DNA of 46,809 nt from Planctomycetota bacterium. Its GTDB lineage: Bacteria > Planctomycetota > UBA1135 > UBA2386. This document shows, one piece after another, positions 33,119-41,665 of this stretch (its first letter is position 1; each line of letters opens with the position of its first letter). The notes under the pieces were generated by a model, which was given only the letters and a program-made list of their open reading frames with translations, was not told the DNA's origin and did no database searches. The stretch spans positions 1 through 46,809 of the forward strand of contig NYVR01000154.1 in NCBI GenBank assembly GCA_002684655.1, read 5' to 3'. The position numbers were made by a program, and so were the translations under genes.

Positions 33119-34399
33119 ATGATCAAAAGGTTCACGCCAGCTCTGGCATTGGCGCTCTTGGCTGTCGCGTGCGCGTCGGGGTCGAGCGTCACAGCGCCTT
33201 CCGCGCAGCGGCGCGAAGACGTGGTCGCGGCTGCGGCAGGGGTGTCCCACGGACGCCTGGAGCGGCCCGACGGGCTCAGGCTGCTGCGGCTGTGGGGGAC
33301 GCCCGAGGAGCGTGGCTTCGCGCACGGCCTGCTGCTCGCGGACGACATCGTGAGCAGCCTACGCAGCGAGTTCGCGTCGCAGTTCGCAAAGGCGCCGCAG
33401 CTCCTCCAGCAGGCGAGGGCGGCGTTGCCGCGGTTGATCGAATACCCCGAAGACTTCGTCCGCGAGCTCGACGCGCTGTGGCGTGGAGTGCTGGAGGCAG
33501 CACCCGACCGGCGCATGCCTGTGTTCGGCCGCGCGTTAGACAAGGTCGACCTGTTGGTGGCCAACGCGATGGACGTCTTTGGTCTGATGGGCTGCAGCAG
33601 CTTCACCGTGTGGGGGGAGCAGGCGGTCGGCGGCGGCGTGCTGACAGCGCGCAACTTCGACTGGCACATCACCGGCGACCACATCATCGAGCAGACGCTG
33701 CTGATCGTGCAGGAGCACGACGACGGGCGGTCGACGGCCTCGCTGGGGTGGCCTGGTTACATCGGCACGGTCTCGGGCGTGAGCGCCGACGGCGTCGCGG
33801 CCTATCTGCACGTCGGCTCCGCTCGGCAAGCGATGCCTGAGCCCTCCTCGTGGCCGGCGGCGACCGCGGCCCGCAAGATCCTGGAGTCGCGGGGCCGCGG
33901 CGACGCGCGCATCGGCGAGGCGCGCGAGCACGTCGAATACACCAGCCCGCCGTCGGGCTTCTTGACGCACGTGGTGCTGCCTGCTGTCCCGGAATCAGGC
34001 GTTCCGGCGGCGCTGTTCGAGGCAGATTCGCGCAAGAGCGTGCTCGGCGACGTCCGCTCTGGCCCGTGCGTCGTGACCAATCACTTCCTGACGCGTAAGG
34101 ACGGCCGCGACGCCGCAGCGGACAGTCGTCGTCGCGAGCGGATGCTCCGGCGCGGCATCGCAGGGTGTTTCGAGCTCGGCGACCAAAAGGTCGACTCCGC
34201 CGAAGCCTGGGACATGCTGCGAGAGGTCGCTGTGAGCAGCAGGTCGCGGTTCGGCACGCTGCACTCGCTGGTGTTCCGACACGAGCCTTGGTGCTTCGAG
34301 GTGGCTATCTGCGAGAAGGAAGGCAGGCAGGTCGTCGGGGCGCCGAGCAGCTCGCTGCGGTATCGGCTGACGCGCGAACAGGTCTTCGGAGCACGGTAG
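33119..34399 (+). CDS. C45-type autoproteolytic acyltransferase/hydrolase-like lipoprotein
   Basis: C45 proteins are Ntn-fold amidases that self-cleave before a Cys, which then acts as the nucleophile. The family pattern is visible as GTPEERGFAHGLLLADDI (about 61-78), then MDVFGLMGCSSFTVWG with Cys159 as candidate nucleophile, and GGGVLTARNFDWHI. Later come TVSGVSADGVAAYLHVGSA and GPCVVTNHF, matching the conserved core. The N-terminus (ALALALLAVACASG) is a signal that may be lipidated at Cys18. At 426 residues it is standard. Its start lies 53 bases after the CAP-domain gene. The substrate is unknown; acylated amides such as N-acyl-lactones or penicillin-like compounds are known for relatives. 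Confidence 0.75.
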   Translation: MIKRFTPALALALLAVACASGSSVTAPSAQRREDVVAAAAGVSHGRLERPDGLRLLRLWGTPEERGFAHGLLLADDIVSSLRSEFASQFAKAPQLLQQARAALPRLIEYPEDFVRELDALWRGVLEAAPDRRMPVFGRALDKVDLLVANAMDVFGLMGCSSFTVWGEQAVGGGVLTARNFDWHITGDHIIEQTLLIVQEHDDGRSTASLGWPGYIGTVSGVSADGVAAYLHVGSARQAMPEPSSWPAATAARKILESRGRGDARIGEAREHVEYTSPPSGFLTHVVLPAVPESGVPAALFEADSRKSVLGDVRSGPCVVTNHFLTRKDGRDAAADSRRRERMLRRGIAGCFELGDQKVDSAEAWDMLREVAVSSRSRFGTLHSLVFRHEPWCFEVAICEKEGRQVVGAPSSSLRYRLTREQVFGAR

Positions 34400-34520
34400 C
34401 CTCGGATCTCTGTCGCTTTGAAGGCTGCGCGGCGGCGTCTGCGCGCGCAGCGGTGCGTTGGCAACGGAGGAATCTCGCTGCGCGAGAACGTCCATCTGGT
34501 CCGTTCCTGTCGAGAGGAAT

Positions 34521-34530
34521 GGGATACACT
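34521..34530 (+). promoter_or_regulatory. Candidate -10 element for the membrane methyltransferase-like gene
   Basis: GGGATACACT contains TACACT at 34525-34530, 32 bases before the ATG at 34562. The same hexamer precedes the subtilase gene. There is no clear -35. Confidence 0.25.
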
Positions 34531-34561
34531 TCCTTACGAACCTGCGCGACGACCCGATTTC

Positions 34562-36994
34562 ATGACCCAATCCGAAACCGAGCGGAACGTGCCATGGGGC
34601 ATGTTCTTCGGCATCGCCGTTCTGTCGGCGTCCCTGCTGGCATTCCAGGTCCTGCTGACGCGGGTGTGCGCGCTGCGGCTGGCGTTTCACTTCAGCTTCC
34701 TGATCATCTCCAACAGCCTGCTCGGTATCGGCGCGAGCGGGTCGTTCCTGACCCTCTTCGAGAACCGTTGGCGGCGGAACCCCGAGAGCTGGATCTGGGC
34801 GCTGAGCGTGCTCTACGTGCTCAGCCTGATGGCGACCTGGTGGTTTGCCCGCACCTGGGAGATCCCCGAGAAGCTGAAGTTCTCTGAGCTGGATTGGCCG
34901 AGCTTCTACAGCTTCGCGGTCTACAACTTCGGGCTCGCTGTACCGTTCTTCTTCGGCGGCGGGGCAGTCGGCTTGATCCTGTCGGCGTACAGCCAAAAGG
35001 TGAACCGGCTGTACGCGAGCGACCTCCTCGGCGCTGGCTTGGGATGCCTGATCTGTCCGATCTTGCTGTGGCCGATCGGCGCGGGCGGCGCGTTCTGCGC
35101 GGTGTCGATCCTAGGTGTCGTGACGATCGCGCTGGTCGCGCCCAAGGTTGTCCGAGGAGCCAACTGGGCCATCGCAGGGATCTTGGTCGCAGGCTTCGCC
35201 ATCGCGATGGTGACCGGCGTCGACGGCGCCTTCCCAGTGCCGACCAAGAAGAAGCTTCAGATCACGTCCGAGCAGTGGATGTCGATCGAGGGCAAGAAGG
35301 ACTACTCGCGCTGGAGCGCCAACAGCCGGATCGACGTCATCCCGACGCCGCTACCGATCTGGCTCGCCTACGGCATCGGCGAGAAGGACAAGCCGTTCAT
35401 CGTAGATCCGGCAAACAAGGCCAAGTTCGGCGAGCAGAAGTGGATCATGCAGGACGGAGACGCCGGGACGTTCGTCACCGACTACACGACCAATGAGCTG
35501 TCGCAGGAGTATTTGAAGCGCACGCTCTACGCCGTCGGCGGGGCGGTCAAGGAGGGGACGTCACCGCGCGTCTTCGTGATCGGCGTCGGCGGCGCGCCTG
35601 ACGTCTGGGCGCACAAGCTGCTCGGCGCGAGCTACATCAAAGGGATCGAGCTAAACCGCGGCGTGCTAGAGGTGCACGAGACCGTGGCGCGGCACATGTC
35701 GAAGGGTCTGCTTGAGGACCCGGCAGTCGAGTTCGTCGTCGACGAGGGGCGATCGGCCATCATGCGCGATGACACGTACTACGACGTCATCCAGATGACC
35801 GGTATCGACACCTGGACGTCGCTGGCGAGCGGCGCCTACGTGCTCGCGGAGAACTACCTCTACACGGTCGAGGCCATGCGGCAGATGTATGACCGCTTGG
35901 CCGAAGGCGGCATCCTTCAGGTGACCCGCATGGGGACCGACATGGAGCGCCTTCGCTTGCTGGCCAACGTGAACCAGGCGTTTGAAGAGCTCGGCGTCGG
36001 AGGTTTCGCGGACTCTGTCGCTATGATCGCGGCGCACGACCTCACGACCTTGATGGTCCGCAAGGGCGCGTTCCCTGCCGGTGAACTTGAGAAGCTGGAC
36101 GCCTTCCTCGAGGCGTCTGGGCACCAGACGATCTACGTGCCCGGCAAGGCCTCGAATGGCGCGGTCCCCGACTTCATCCGGAACGACGACAAGCGAGCGT
36201 TCATCGACGGATTCCGGATGAACATCTCGCCGACGACCGACGACCAGCCGTACTTCTTCAACTTCACGCGCTGGGACGCGCCGTCGAGCGTGCAGGACGA
36301 GACGATCGACCAAGGCGTCGAGGTCAACCAGGGCAACCCAAAGTTCCTGTTCTACCAGCTCGGTTTGTCGGCTGCGGTCGCGCTGCTGCTGATCGTCGTG
36401 CCGCTGTTGTTCAAGCGGAGCACGGCGAGGTCGGCGCACCCCCTCCGGTTCCTCGTCTACTTCACGGGGATCGGCGTCGGGTTCATCTTCCTCGAGATCG
36501 CGATCATGCAGAAGTTGACGCTGTTGCTGGGGCAGCCGCTCTACTCGATCGTGGTGACGCTGTTCTCGATCCTCATCTTTAGCGGACTCGGCAGCTTCCT
36601 TTCGGGGCCGCTGCTGCGGACCGGCGTTTGGGCCGCGCGGATGATCCCGGTCCTCATCGGGGTCGTCACCGTGGCCATCGTGATATGGGGAGATCAACTG
36701 ATCGCGTCGGTCATCGGCGAGGAATTGTCGACGCGCGCGCTGGTGGCGGGCGGCATGGTGGCGCCGCTGGGGCTGCTGCTCGGTATGCCTTTCGCTCACG
36801 GCGTCGGCCTGCTCCGCAGGTTGTCGCCGGGCTTCGTGCCGTGGGCGTGGGCCGTCAACGGCTCCGCGACGGTGGTAGGGTCGGTGTTCACCGTGATCGT
36901 CTCGATGAACTTTGGGTTCACGTTCGTGCTCTGCGCCGCGGTGGCGATCTACCTGGTCGCGTTCTTAGCCGTCGACAAGCTGGCGCGTTCCTAG
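34562..36994 (+). CDS. Membrane-embedded spermidine-synthase-like protein
   Basis: The ATG at 34562 (MTQSETERNVPWGMFFGIAV) is preferred because upstream codons lack conservation features. Six N-terminal membrane helices (about residues 13-240) are followed by a soluble class I methyltransferase-like domain (about 260-590) and six more helices to the end. The SAM-type loop is FVIGVGGAPDVWAHKLLGA, then KGIELNRGVLEVHETVA. In spermidine synthases the next motif is DVIIVDSTDP; here it is DVIQMTGIDTWTSLASGAY, with the catalytic Asp changed to Thr. So aminopropyl transfer is unlikely. Proteins of this type are widespread in bacteria without a proven reaction. The length is 811 residues. Confidence 0.78.
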   Translation: MTQSETERNVPWGMFFGIAVLSASLLAFQVLLTRVCALRLAFHFSFLIISNSLLGIGASGSFLTLFENRWRRNPESWIWALSVLYVLSLMATWWFARTWEIPEKLKFSELDWPSFYSFAVYNFGLAVPFFFGGGAVGLILSAYSQKVNRLYASDLLGAGLGCLICPILLWPIGAGGAFCAVSILGVVTIALVAPKVVRGANWAIAGILVAGFAIAMVTGVDGAFPVPTKKKLQITSEQWMSIEGKKDYSRWSANSRIDVIPTPLPIWLAYGIGEKDKPFIVDPANKAKFGEQKWIMQDGDAGTFVTDYTTNELSQEYLKRTLYAVGGAVKEGTSPRVFVIGVGGAPDVWAHKLLGASYIKGIELNRGVLEVHETVARHMSKGLLEDPAVEFVVDEGRSAIMRDDTYYDVIQMTGIDTWTSLASGAYVLAENYLYTVEAMRQMYDRLAEGGILQVTRMGTDMERLRLLANVNQAFEELGVGGFADSVAMIAAHDLTTLMVRKGAFPAGELEKLDAFLEASGHQTIYVPGKASNGAVPDFIRNDDKRAFIDGFRMNISPTTDDQPYFFNFTRWDAPSSVQDETIDQGVEVNQGNPKFLFYQLGLSAAVALLLIVVPLLFKRSTARSAHPLRFLVYFTGIGVGFIFLEIAIMQKLTLLLGQPLYSIVVTLFSILIFSGLGSFLSGPLLRTGVWAARMIPVLIGVVTVAIVIWGDQLIASVIGEELSTRALVAGGMVAPLGLLLGMPFAHGVGLLRRLSPGFVPWAWAVNGSATVVGSVFTVIVSMNFGFTFVLCAAVAIYLVAFLAVDKLARS

Positions 36995-37027
36995 GCAGGA
37001 GGCGCACCCTGGCGTTATCCTGGGCGC

Positions 37028-38617
37028 ATGGCGCTTAGGATCCTGCCGCTCGTATTGGTCACCGCAGCGGTGGTCGCGCAGGCTCCGCCTGGTTTCAAGA
37101 CCTACGAGAACAAGCTCGCCCCGCTGAAGTTCTTCTACTCCACCTCCTTCAAGGAGGTGCCGCTGCCGCCGACTGAGCAGCTGCTTGTCGCGAAGTTCGT
37201 CTTGCACAAGAAGCCGCGTGAGCTCAAGAAGGTCAGCGCGCAGGTGATGAAGGCTGCCGCGCCAGAGCTCCGCATATTCATGTTTGAGGATCGCGCTGCG
37301 CCGGTGACCGGCGGCGGCGAGGGCGGCGAAGAGCGCGGACCGTCTACCGTGCGTGAGGCGATGGAGGCGCGCAGCCGCGTTCACTCCTGGGAGCAGTTCG
37401 AGAAGCGCGTACCGTTCAAGCTCGAGGCTGATGGGCGCGACCCCGACGCGTTCCGGATGACGAGCAACCGCCGTTTCGGCAAGCTCGGCGTCGTCGGGCG
37501 GCTGGTTCGTAAGAAGGCCGGCAGCAAGATCGTTGGCGCCTACGCCTGGACGCTCGAACCGCACCTCAAAAAGCTCGACAAGATCGTCGACAGGGTCGCC
37601 CGTTCGATCAACGTCAACGACCTCGGCGGCGCATCGGACTTGGTCAACGAGCGCATCGATCGCATTTATCGTCGCAGCAAGCTCGCCGGGGTCGAGTGGC
37701 GTAAGAAGGTCCGCAGGGGTCTCGCGAAGGGCTGGAAAGCCGTCGACACGGAACATTACCTCGTCGTCCATCACACCAAGAACCAGGGCCTCATCAAGCG
37801 GATCACCCGCGATATCGAGGCGATGCGCTCGTTCTACATGGAGCTGTTCCCGCCTTCGGGCGACGTCGACCGCGTCAGCGTGCTGCGGCTGTGTCAAACC
37901 AAGGACGAATACCACCAGTACGGCGGCCCGCCGAACACGGGCGGCTTCTGGCACCCGGGGAACGAAGAGCTCGTGTTATTCGACTACTCGTACACGCAGC
38001 GGACGATGACCGCTGCGCAGAAGAAGGCGATGCGCGGGCGTAGGCTCTCCAGCAAAGACTCGATGCTGGTGCTACGGCACGAGGCGTTTCACCAGTACAT
38101 CTTCTATGCGATCGGCGAGTTCTCGCCACATGACTGGTTCAACGAGGGATACGGGGACTACTTCTCGGGCGCCGTCGTGCACAGCAACACGGGTAGGGTG
38201 CGGCACATCAACCCTAGCCCGTGGAGAATCGACAGGGCCAAGCGCATGGCGTCCGAAGGCAAGGGTTGGTTGCCTTTGGAGAAGATCCTCAAGGCCGAGC
38301 GGGCGCAGTTCTACAACCGGTCTCGGATCGGGGATTACTACGCGGGCGCGTGGGCCTTTGTTTATTTCCTCAAGCACAGCAAGGAAGCGGCCGCGAACGA
38401 GCGATGGTCCAAGATCCTCGACACCTATTTTGAGGCTGTGCAGGACGCATACGGTGAGCAAATCGCGAAGTTCGGCGAGCGCCCGACGCTCGCCAACAAG
38501 CAGGTAGCCGGCTTCGAGGCTCGAAAAGAGGCGCTGCAGGCGACGCTGGCAGGCGTCGACATCGAGGAGCTAGAGCGTGTATGGCGCGCCTGGATCCTCG
38601 AGATCCCGCAGAAGTAG
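37028..38617 (+). CDS. Exported HEXXH metallopeptidase-like protein (DUF1570 type)
   Basis: A signal peptide (MALRILPLVLVTAAVVAQA) leads to a two-part protein. The N-terminal part (about 25-220) carries strands like FKTYENKLAPLKFFYST and KIVGAYAWTLEPHLKKLDKI. The C-terminal part begins KAVDTEHYLVVHHTKNQGLI and contains VLRHEAFHQYIFYAIGE, with H351-E352 and H355, then HDWFNEGYGDYFSG with N372-E373-G374. HEXXH with a downstream NEG is the gluzincin pattern, and this layout resembles the DUF1570 group frequent in planctomycetes. It should act outside the cytoplasm. It lies 33 bases after the preceding membrane protein gene and may share its transcript. Confidence 0.78.
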   Translation: MALRILPLVLVTAAVVAQAPPGFKTYENKLAPLKFFYSTSFKEVPLPPTEQLLVAKFVLHKKPRELKKVSAQVMKAAAPELRIFMFEDRAAPVTGGGEGGEERGPSTVREAMEARSRVHSWEQFEKRVPFKLEADGRDPDAFRMTSNRRFGKLGVVGRLVRKKAGSKIVGAYAWTLEPHLKKLDKIVDRVARSINVNDLGGASDLVNERIDRIYRRSKLAGVEWRKKVRRGLAKGWKAVDTEHYLVVHHTKNQGLIKRITRDIEAMRSFYMELFPPSGDVDRVSVLRLCQTKDEYHQYGGPPNTGGFWHPGNEELVLFDYSYTQRTMTAAQKKAMRGRRLSSKDSMLVLRHEAFHQYIFYAIGEFSPHDWFNEGYGDYFSGAVVHSNTGRVRHINPSPWRIDRAKRMASEGKGWLPLEKILKAERAQFYNRSRIGDYYAGAWAFVYFLKHSKEAAANERWSKILDTYFEAVQDAYGEQIAKFGERPTLANKQVAGFEARKEALQATLAGVDIEELERVWRAWILEIPQK

Positions 38618-38696
38618 CGGTCGTAGGAAGCTGCTTAGCAGGAACCGCGATCCAGCGGGTGCGCGAGCCTCAGCGGATCGCTAACCTTGTCGTCCG

Positions 38697-39584
38697 ATGG
38701 CTGATTCGACTCGACCGCCCCACGCGCAAGGCAACGGCCTGCCAGCATTCATCATGGGCTTCGTGCCCGGACTGCTGCAGCTGCGGCTCGGTCAGCGGCA
38801 GCGCGCCTTGACGGCGCTCTTGAGCTGCTCCGCCGTGATGGTCGTCGGGTGGTTGGTCGTCAAGGAGCGTTTGTTCTACTGGGGGCTTGCTGTCCCTGAC
38901 GGGAAGTCGTCGTTCGATAGTCTCGCTCGTCTAGGTTTGGCCGTGTTGCCCGAAATCCTGAACCTGCCGGCGCAGGTCCTCGGGTCGCTTTCGGCTTATG
39001 ACGGATCTGCGACGGGCCTGCGCATGCAGCGTCTGCCGCGAGACTTTGAGCACATCGCTGGTTGGTTGACGGCAGCTTCGGGCATGCTCGCTGCCTTTTG
39101 GGCTGCAGCCGGTCACTGGGAGCTGCGCCTGCGGCGCGACGGGGAGCTGGACGCACAGGGTCAAATGCCGGCGCCAGTCGCCAACCCAGCGCTGTGCGCC
39201 GCGCTCTCGTGGTTGGTGCCAGGCCTTGGGCACGCCAAGGCTGGTCAGAAAGACAAGGGTGTCCTGCTAGGGGTGGCCGTCGCCGCCGTCTTCGTGCTCG
39301 GCCTGCTCTGCAGCGGGGGTCACGCGGTAGACCGCGCGCAATACGGCGTCTGGTGGATCGGTCAGAACCTCTTCGGTGGCGGGTCGCTGTTTGCCGCGCT
39401 CGTCACTGGTCCGATGCGTAGCGTCGAGACTCCGATCGACTTGGACCTGGGCATCGTGCTGTGCACCGTGTCCGGCCTGATGAACCTCGTCGTAATGTGC
39501 GACGCCTACACGGTCGCGGAACGGTCGGCGCTCCCGCTGCCCGCGGGCGTTGCGGGTGGTAGCGACGAAGGAGCGACGACCTGA
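38697..39584 (+). CDS. Polytopic membrane protein of unknown function
   Basis: The 295-residue protein has several hydrophobic helices (about 36-54, 78-96, 120-140, 158-172, 188-205, 228-240 and 258-275). Two repeats of a short motif are visible: GFVPGLLQLRLGQRQRAL near the start and SWLVPGLGHAKAGQKDKGVL in the middle. The pattern P-G-L-x-H/Q-x-x-x-G-x-x-x-x-G recalls the TM2/DUF6677-like small membrane proteins, where it marks a tight turn between helices. I take this as a resemblance only. The start is ATG 38697 after an 79-base gap. The gene's TGA shares its A with the ATG of the next small gene. Confidence 0.68.
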   Translation: MADSTRPPHAQGNGLPAFIMGFVPGLLQLRLGQRQRALTALLSCSAVMVVGWLVVKERLFYWGLAVPDGKSSFDSLARLGLAVLPEILNLPAQVLGSLSAYDGSATGLRMQRLPRDFEHIAGWLTAASGMLAAFWAAAGHWELRLRRDGELDAQGQMPAPVANPALCAALSWLVPGLGHAKAGQKDKGVLLGVAVAAVFVLGLLCSGGHAVDRAQYGVWWIGQNLFGGGSLFAALVTGPMRSVETPIDLDLGIVLCTVSGLMNLVVMCDAYTVAERSALPLPAGVAGGSDEGATT

Positions 39585-39778
39585 TGGAGCTCCTCTTTCG
39601 GATCGCGGTCTACGTGCCGGTGCTGTTCCTGATCGCTGTGGTCGTCGTAGCTCAGCAGCACACTGCGGCGCAGCCGATCCTCAAAGCCGCCGTCACGCGC
39701 ACCTTGCGTTGGTTGGTGTGGAGCGTCGCTTTGCTCGCGGTCATGACGTTGCTTGAGTTGCTGTTCATCGGTTGGTGA
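39584..39778 (+). CDS. Small two-helix membrane protein
   Basis: This 64-residue protein has two hydrophobic helices, FRIAVYVPVLFLIAVVVVAQ (about 5-24) and LRWLVWSVALLAVMTLLELL (about 41-60), linked by a short polar loop. Its ATG overlaps the upstream TGA by one base (TGATG), and the coupling suggests a partner of the preceding membrane protein. Its last 14 bases overlap the end of the convergent methyltransferase gene. No family is recognised. Confidence 0.68.
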   Translation: MELLFRIAVYVPVLFLIAVVVVAQQHTAAQPILKAAVTRTLRWLVWSVALLAVMTLLELLFIGW

Positions 39779-40520
39779 ACCAGTAGCCCTCGGTGACCTG
39801 CCTCGCGACGCGCATCTCACCGTTCATGTCAATGTGGGAGATCCGCCTGATCCCTGGCGTCGGCTCTGTAGGGTCTTTGGGCCGACGCAGCAGCGTGAAG
39901 CAGTCGCTGTAGTAGGGGACCGCCCACTGGAGGCACTCTTGCACGTTGACGTGGAGGCCGTGCTGCTTGCAGAGCTCTGCGACGCTCTCGGCGGAAACCC
40001 CCGGGTCGCGCCAGTGAGGGTTCTCCACCTCCAACTCCCCGTCTTTCCCTATGAACGCGCCGAGGTTCGAGTGGTGGAGAAACGCAGACGCGCCGGGTCG
40101 TAGGACGCGAGCTAGTTCACTTAGATAACTGGACAACACGGATTGGTCCGCGTGTACGAGCGACTCCCAGCTGACGGCGAAGTCGATTGAGGCGCTGCCT
40201 GCCGCGAAGAGCTCAGTGCCCGAGGTGGTGGTGAACCGTGCGTGCTTGGCCGACGGGAATCGGGCGCGGCAGGCCTTGACGCACGTGTAGGCGAGGTCCA
40301 CTCCGAGGTAGCTCTCGCAGAGCGGCAACAGAAACTCCGTCAGGCGGCCGCGGCCCGGGCCGATCTCAAGCAGGTTGGCGCACGGCAGGAAGCGGCCGAT
40401 CCGCGCGTGCACGGTGTGCCGCCACATGCTCGCATCGGACCCCCAGGCCAAGGACCATTTGCTTCCGTCGTGGCCCCAGTCGTTGTCCCAGGCGCGGAGA
40501 TTCTGGTTGATCGAAGGCAT
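39765..40520 (-). CDS. Class I SAM-dependent methyltransferase
   Basis: The SAM-binding motif LLEIGPGRGRLTEFLL starts at about residue 50, followed by SYLGVDLAYTCVKACRAR for the ribose-binding acid, and FAVSWESLVHADQSVLSSYL and LARVLRPGASAFLHHS as later motifs. The start is ATG 40520 (MPSINQNLRAWDNDW), since the upstream continuation of the frame overlaps dprA and has no homology. That gives 251 residues. WDNDWGHDGSKWSLAWG near the N-terminus is reminiscent of methyltransferases in polysaccharide or cell-surface loci, so a glycan substrate is possible. It lies 14 bases after the dprA stop on the same strand and probably shares its transcript. Confidence 0.82.
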   Translation of the reverse strand: MPSINQNLRAWDNDWGHDGSKWSLAWGSDASMWRHTVHARIGRFLPCANLLEIGPGRGRLTEFLLPLCESYLGVDLAYTCVKACRARFPSAKHARFTTTSGTELFAAGSASIDFAVSWESLVHADQSVLSSYLSELARVLRPGASAFLHHSNLGAFIGKDGELEVENPHWRDPGVSAESVAELCKQHGLHVNVQECLQWAVPYYSDCFTLLRRPKDPTEPTPGIRRISHIDMNGEMRVARQVTEGYWFTNR

Positions 40521-40534
40521 ATCTCGAAATGCTG

Positions 40535-41608
40535 TTAAGGTGCTTCTACATAACACCATAGGTCTCCTGGGGCGCGCTGCACAGTGCCTCGGCGCTGCAG
40601 CCCCAGCAGCACGCGCAGAAAAGCGCCGTTGTCGAGGCCTGATTCGCGGCGCAGCAGGTCGGTCGGTCTCGGTCCACCGGAGAGCAAGTTGAGGACCGCT
40701 TGCTCGTCCGCGCTGAGCGTCAGGCGGAGCGCCGCGTGCGCGGAATCGTTGGCCATACCGAGCGATTGGAGCAGCGCGCGCACGCCCTCGACGATGCTGG
40801 CGCCCTCGCTGATGAGCCGGTGGCAGCCGCGGCTTCGCTCGCTGAGCCACGGCCCCGGGACGCAGTGTACGTCGGCGCCGCACGCTGCGGCGAACCGCGC
40901 GGTTCGGAGGGCTCCAGATACGAGGCTCCCCTCCACGACGATCGTCGCTGGCGTCCCCGCTGCGATGATTCGGTTCCGTCTGATGAAGTGGCCGCGGCGG
41001 GTTCTCCAACCGGGCGGTAGTTCACTGACGAGGCACCCGTCAGCGGACACGATGTCATCGGCGAGGGCTTCGTGTTCATGTGGATAGATGCAATCCAGTC
41101 CGCCGGCTAGCACGGCGACGGTGGTCGACGTCGAGCGGGCGCACGCTTCGTGCGCGAGAGCGTCGACGCCTCGAGCGAGCCCGCTCCAAATCGTGACGCC
41201 GCATCCCGCCAACGCCCGCGCCAGCAGGCGCGCGGCTTCTTCCCCGTAAGGTGTAGGCGTTCGGCTCCCGACCATGGTGGCTGACGGCGATCGGTTCAGC
41301 GCGTTCATGTTGCCTCGCGCGAACAGCACGAGCGGTGCGTCGGGTAGCCGTCGCAGACCTTCGGGCCAGCCAGTGTCCTGCCTCGTCAGCACATGGATTC
41401 CTCGCGCCGCGGCGCGCTCGCGGACCTCGCTGGCGCGCGCAGCGAGGTCTCGCTGCCGCAGCCGCGCGGCCGCGGCAGGCGATACGTGTGGCGGCGCGGG
41501 CGGCGACGCTAGCAAGGCCTCGGGCTCGACGTCAGGCGCGAGCAAACTCCGAACGGGGGACTCGCCGAAGCCCTCCGCGAGCGCGAGCATCAGGTGCGCA
41601 TCGATCAC
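40535..41608 (-). CDS. dprA: DNA-processing protein DprA
   Basis: DprA binds incoming single-stranded DNA during natural transformation and loads RecA onto it. The Rossmann core is clear: ATMVGSRTPTPYG (about 108-120), IWSGLARGVDALAHEAC, VAVLAGGLDCIYPHEHEALA, SELPPGWRTRRGHFIRRNRI and VVEGSLVSGALRTARFAAA, ending in GCHRLISEGASIVEG. The C-terminus (ADEQAVLNLLSGGPRPTDLL onward) fits the winged-helix DprA domain. The start is GTG 41608; a hairpin lies 8 bases before it on the minus strand. At 357 residues it is normal. It is downstream of clpC and upstream of a methyltransferase. Confidence 0.93.
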   Translation of the reverse strand: MIDAHLMLALAEGFGESPVRSLLAPDVEPEALLASPPAPPHVSPAAAARLRQRDLAARASEVRERAAARGIHVLTRQDTGWPEGLRRLPDAPLVLFARGNMNALNRSPSATMVGSRTPTPYGEEAARLLARALAGCGVTIWSGLARGVDALAHEACARSTSTTVAVLAGGLDCIYPHEHEALADDIVSADGCLVSELPPGWRTRRGHFIRRNRIIAAGTPATIVVEGSLVSGALRTARFAAACGADVHCVPGPWLSERSRGCHRLISEGASIVEGVRALLQSLGMANDSAHAALRLTLSADEQAVLNLLSGGPRPTDLLRRESGLDNGAFLRVLLGLQRRGTVQRAPGDLWCYVEAP

Positions 41609-41615
41609 GCAAGCT

Positions 41616-41654
41616 CAGGGGCCTGCCGAGCGCAGCGGTGGCAGCTAGCCCCTG
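41616..41654 (-). terminator. Hairpin between clpC and dprA
   Basis: CAGGGGC (41616-41622) pairs with GCCCCTG (41648-41654), and CTGCC (41623-41627) with GGCAG (41640-41644), leaving a 3-base bulge and a 12-base loop. It fills most of the 57-base gap. It has no T-tract and could be an attenuator or an RNA processing site for the clpC-dprA transcript. Confidence 0.4.
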
Positions 41655-41665
41655 GTCGTGACGCG

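Noticed and set aside
35666..36799. 377-codon minus frame
   Set aside because: Antisense to the membrane spermidine-synthase-like gene; composition is typical of a GC-rich shadow.
40521..41009. N-terminal extension of the methyltransferase at 39765-40520
   Set aside because: It overlaps dprA in another frame and is Arg/Pro-rich without motif; ATG 40520 is a better start.
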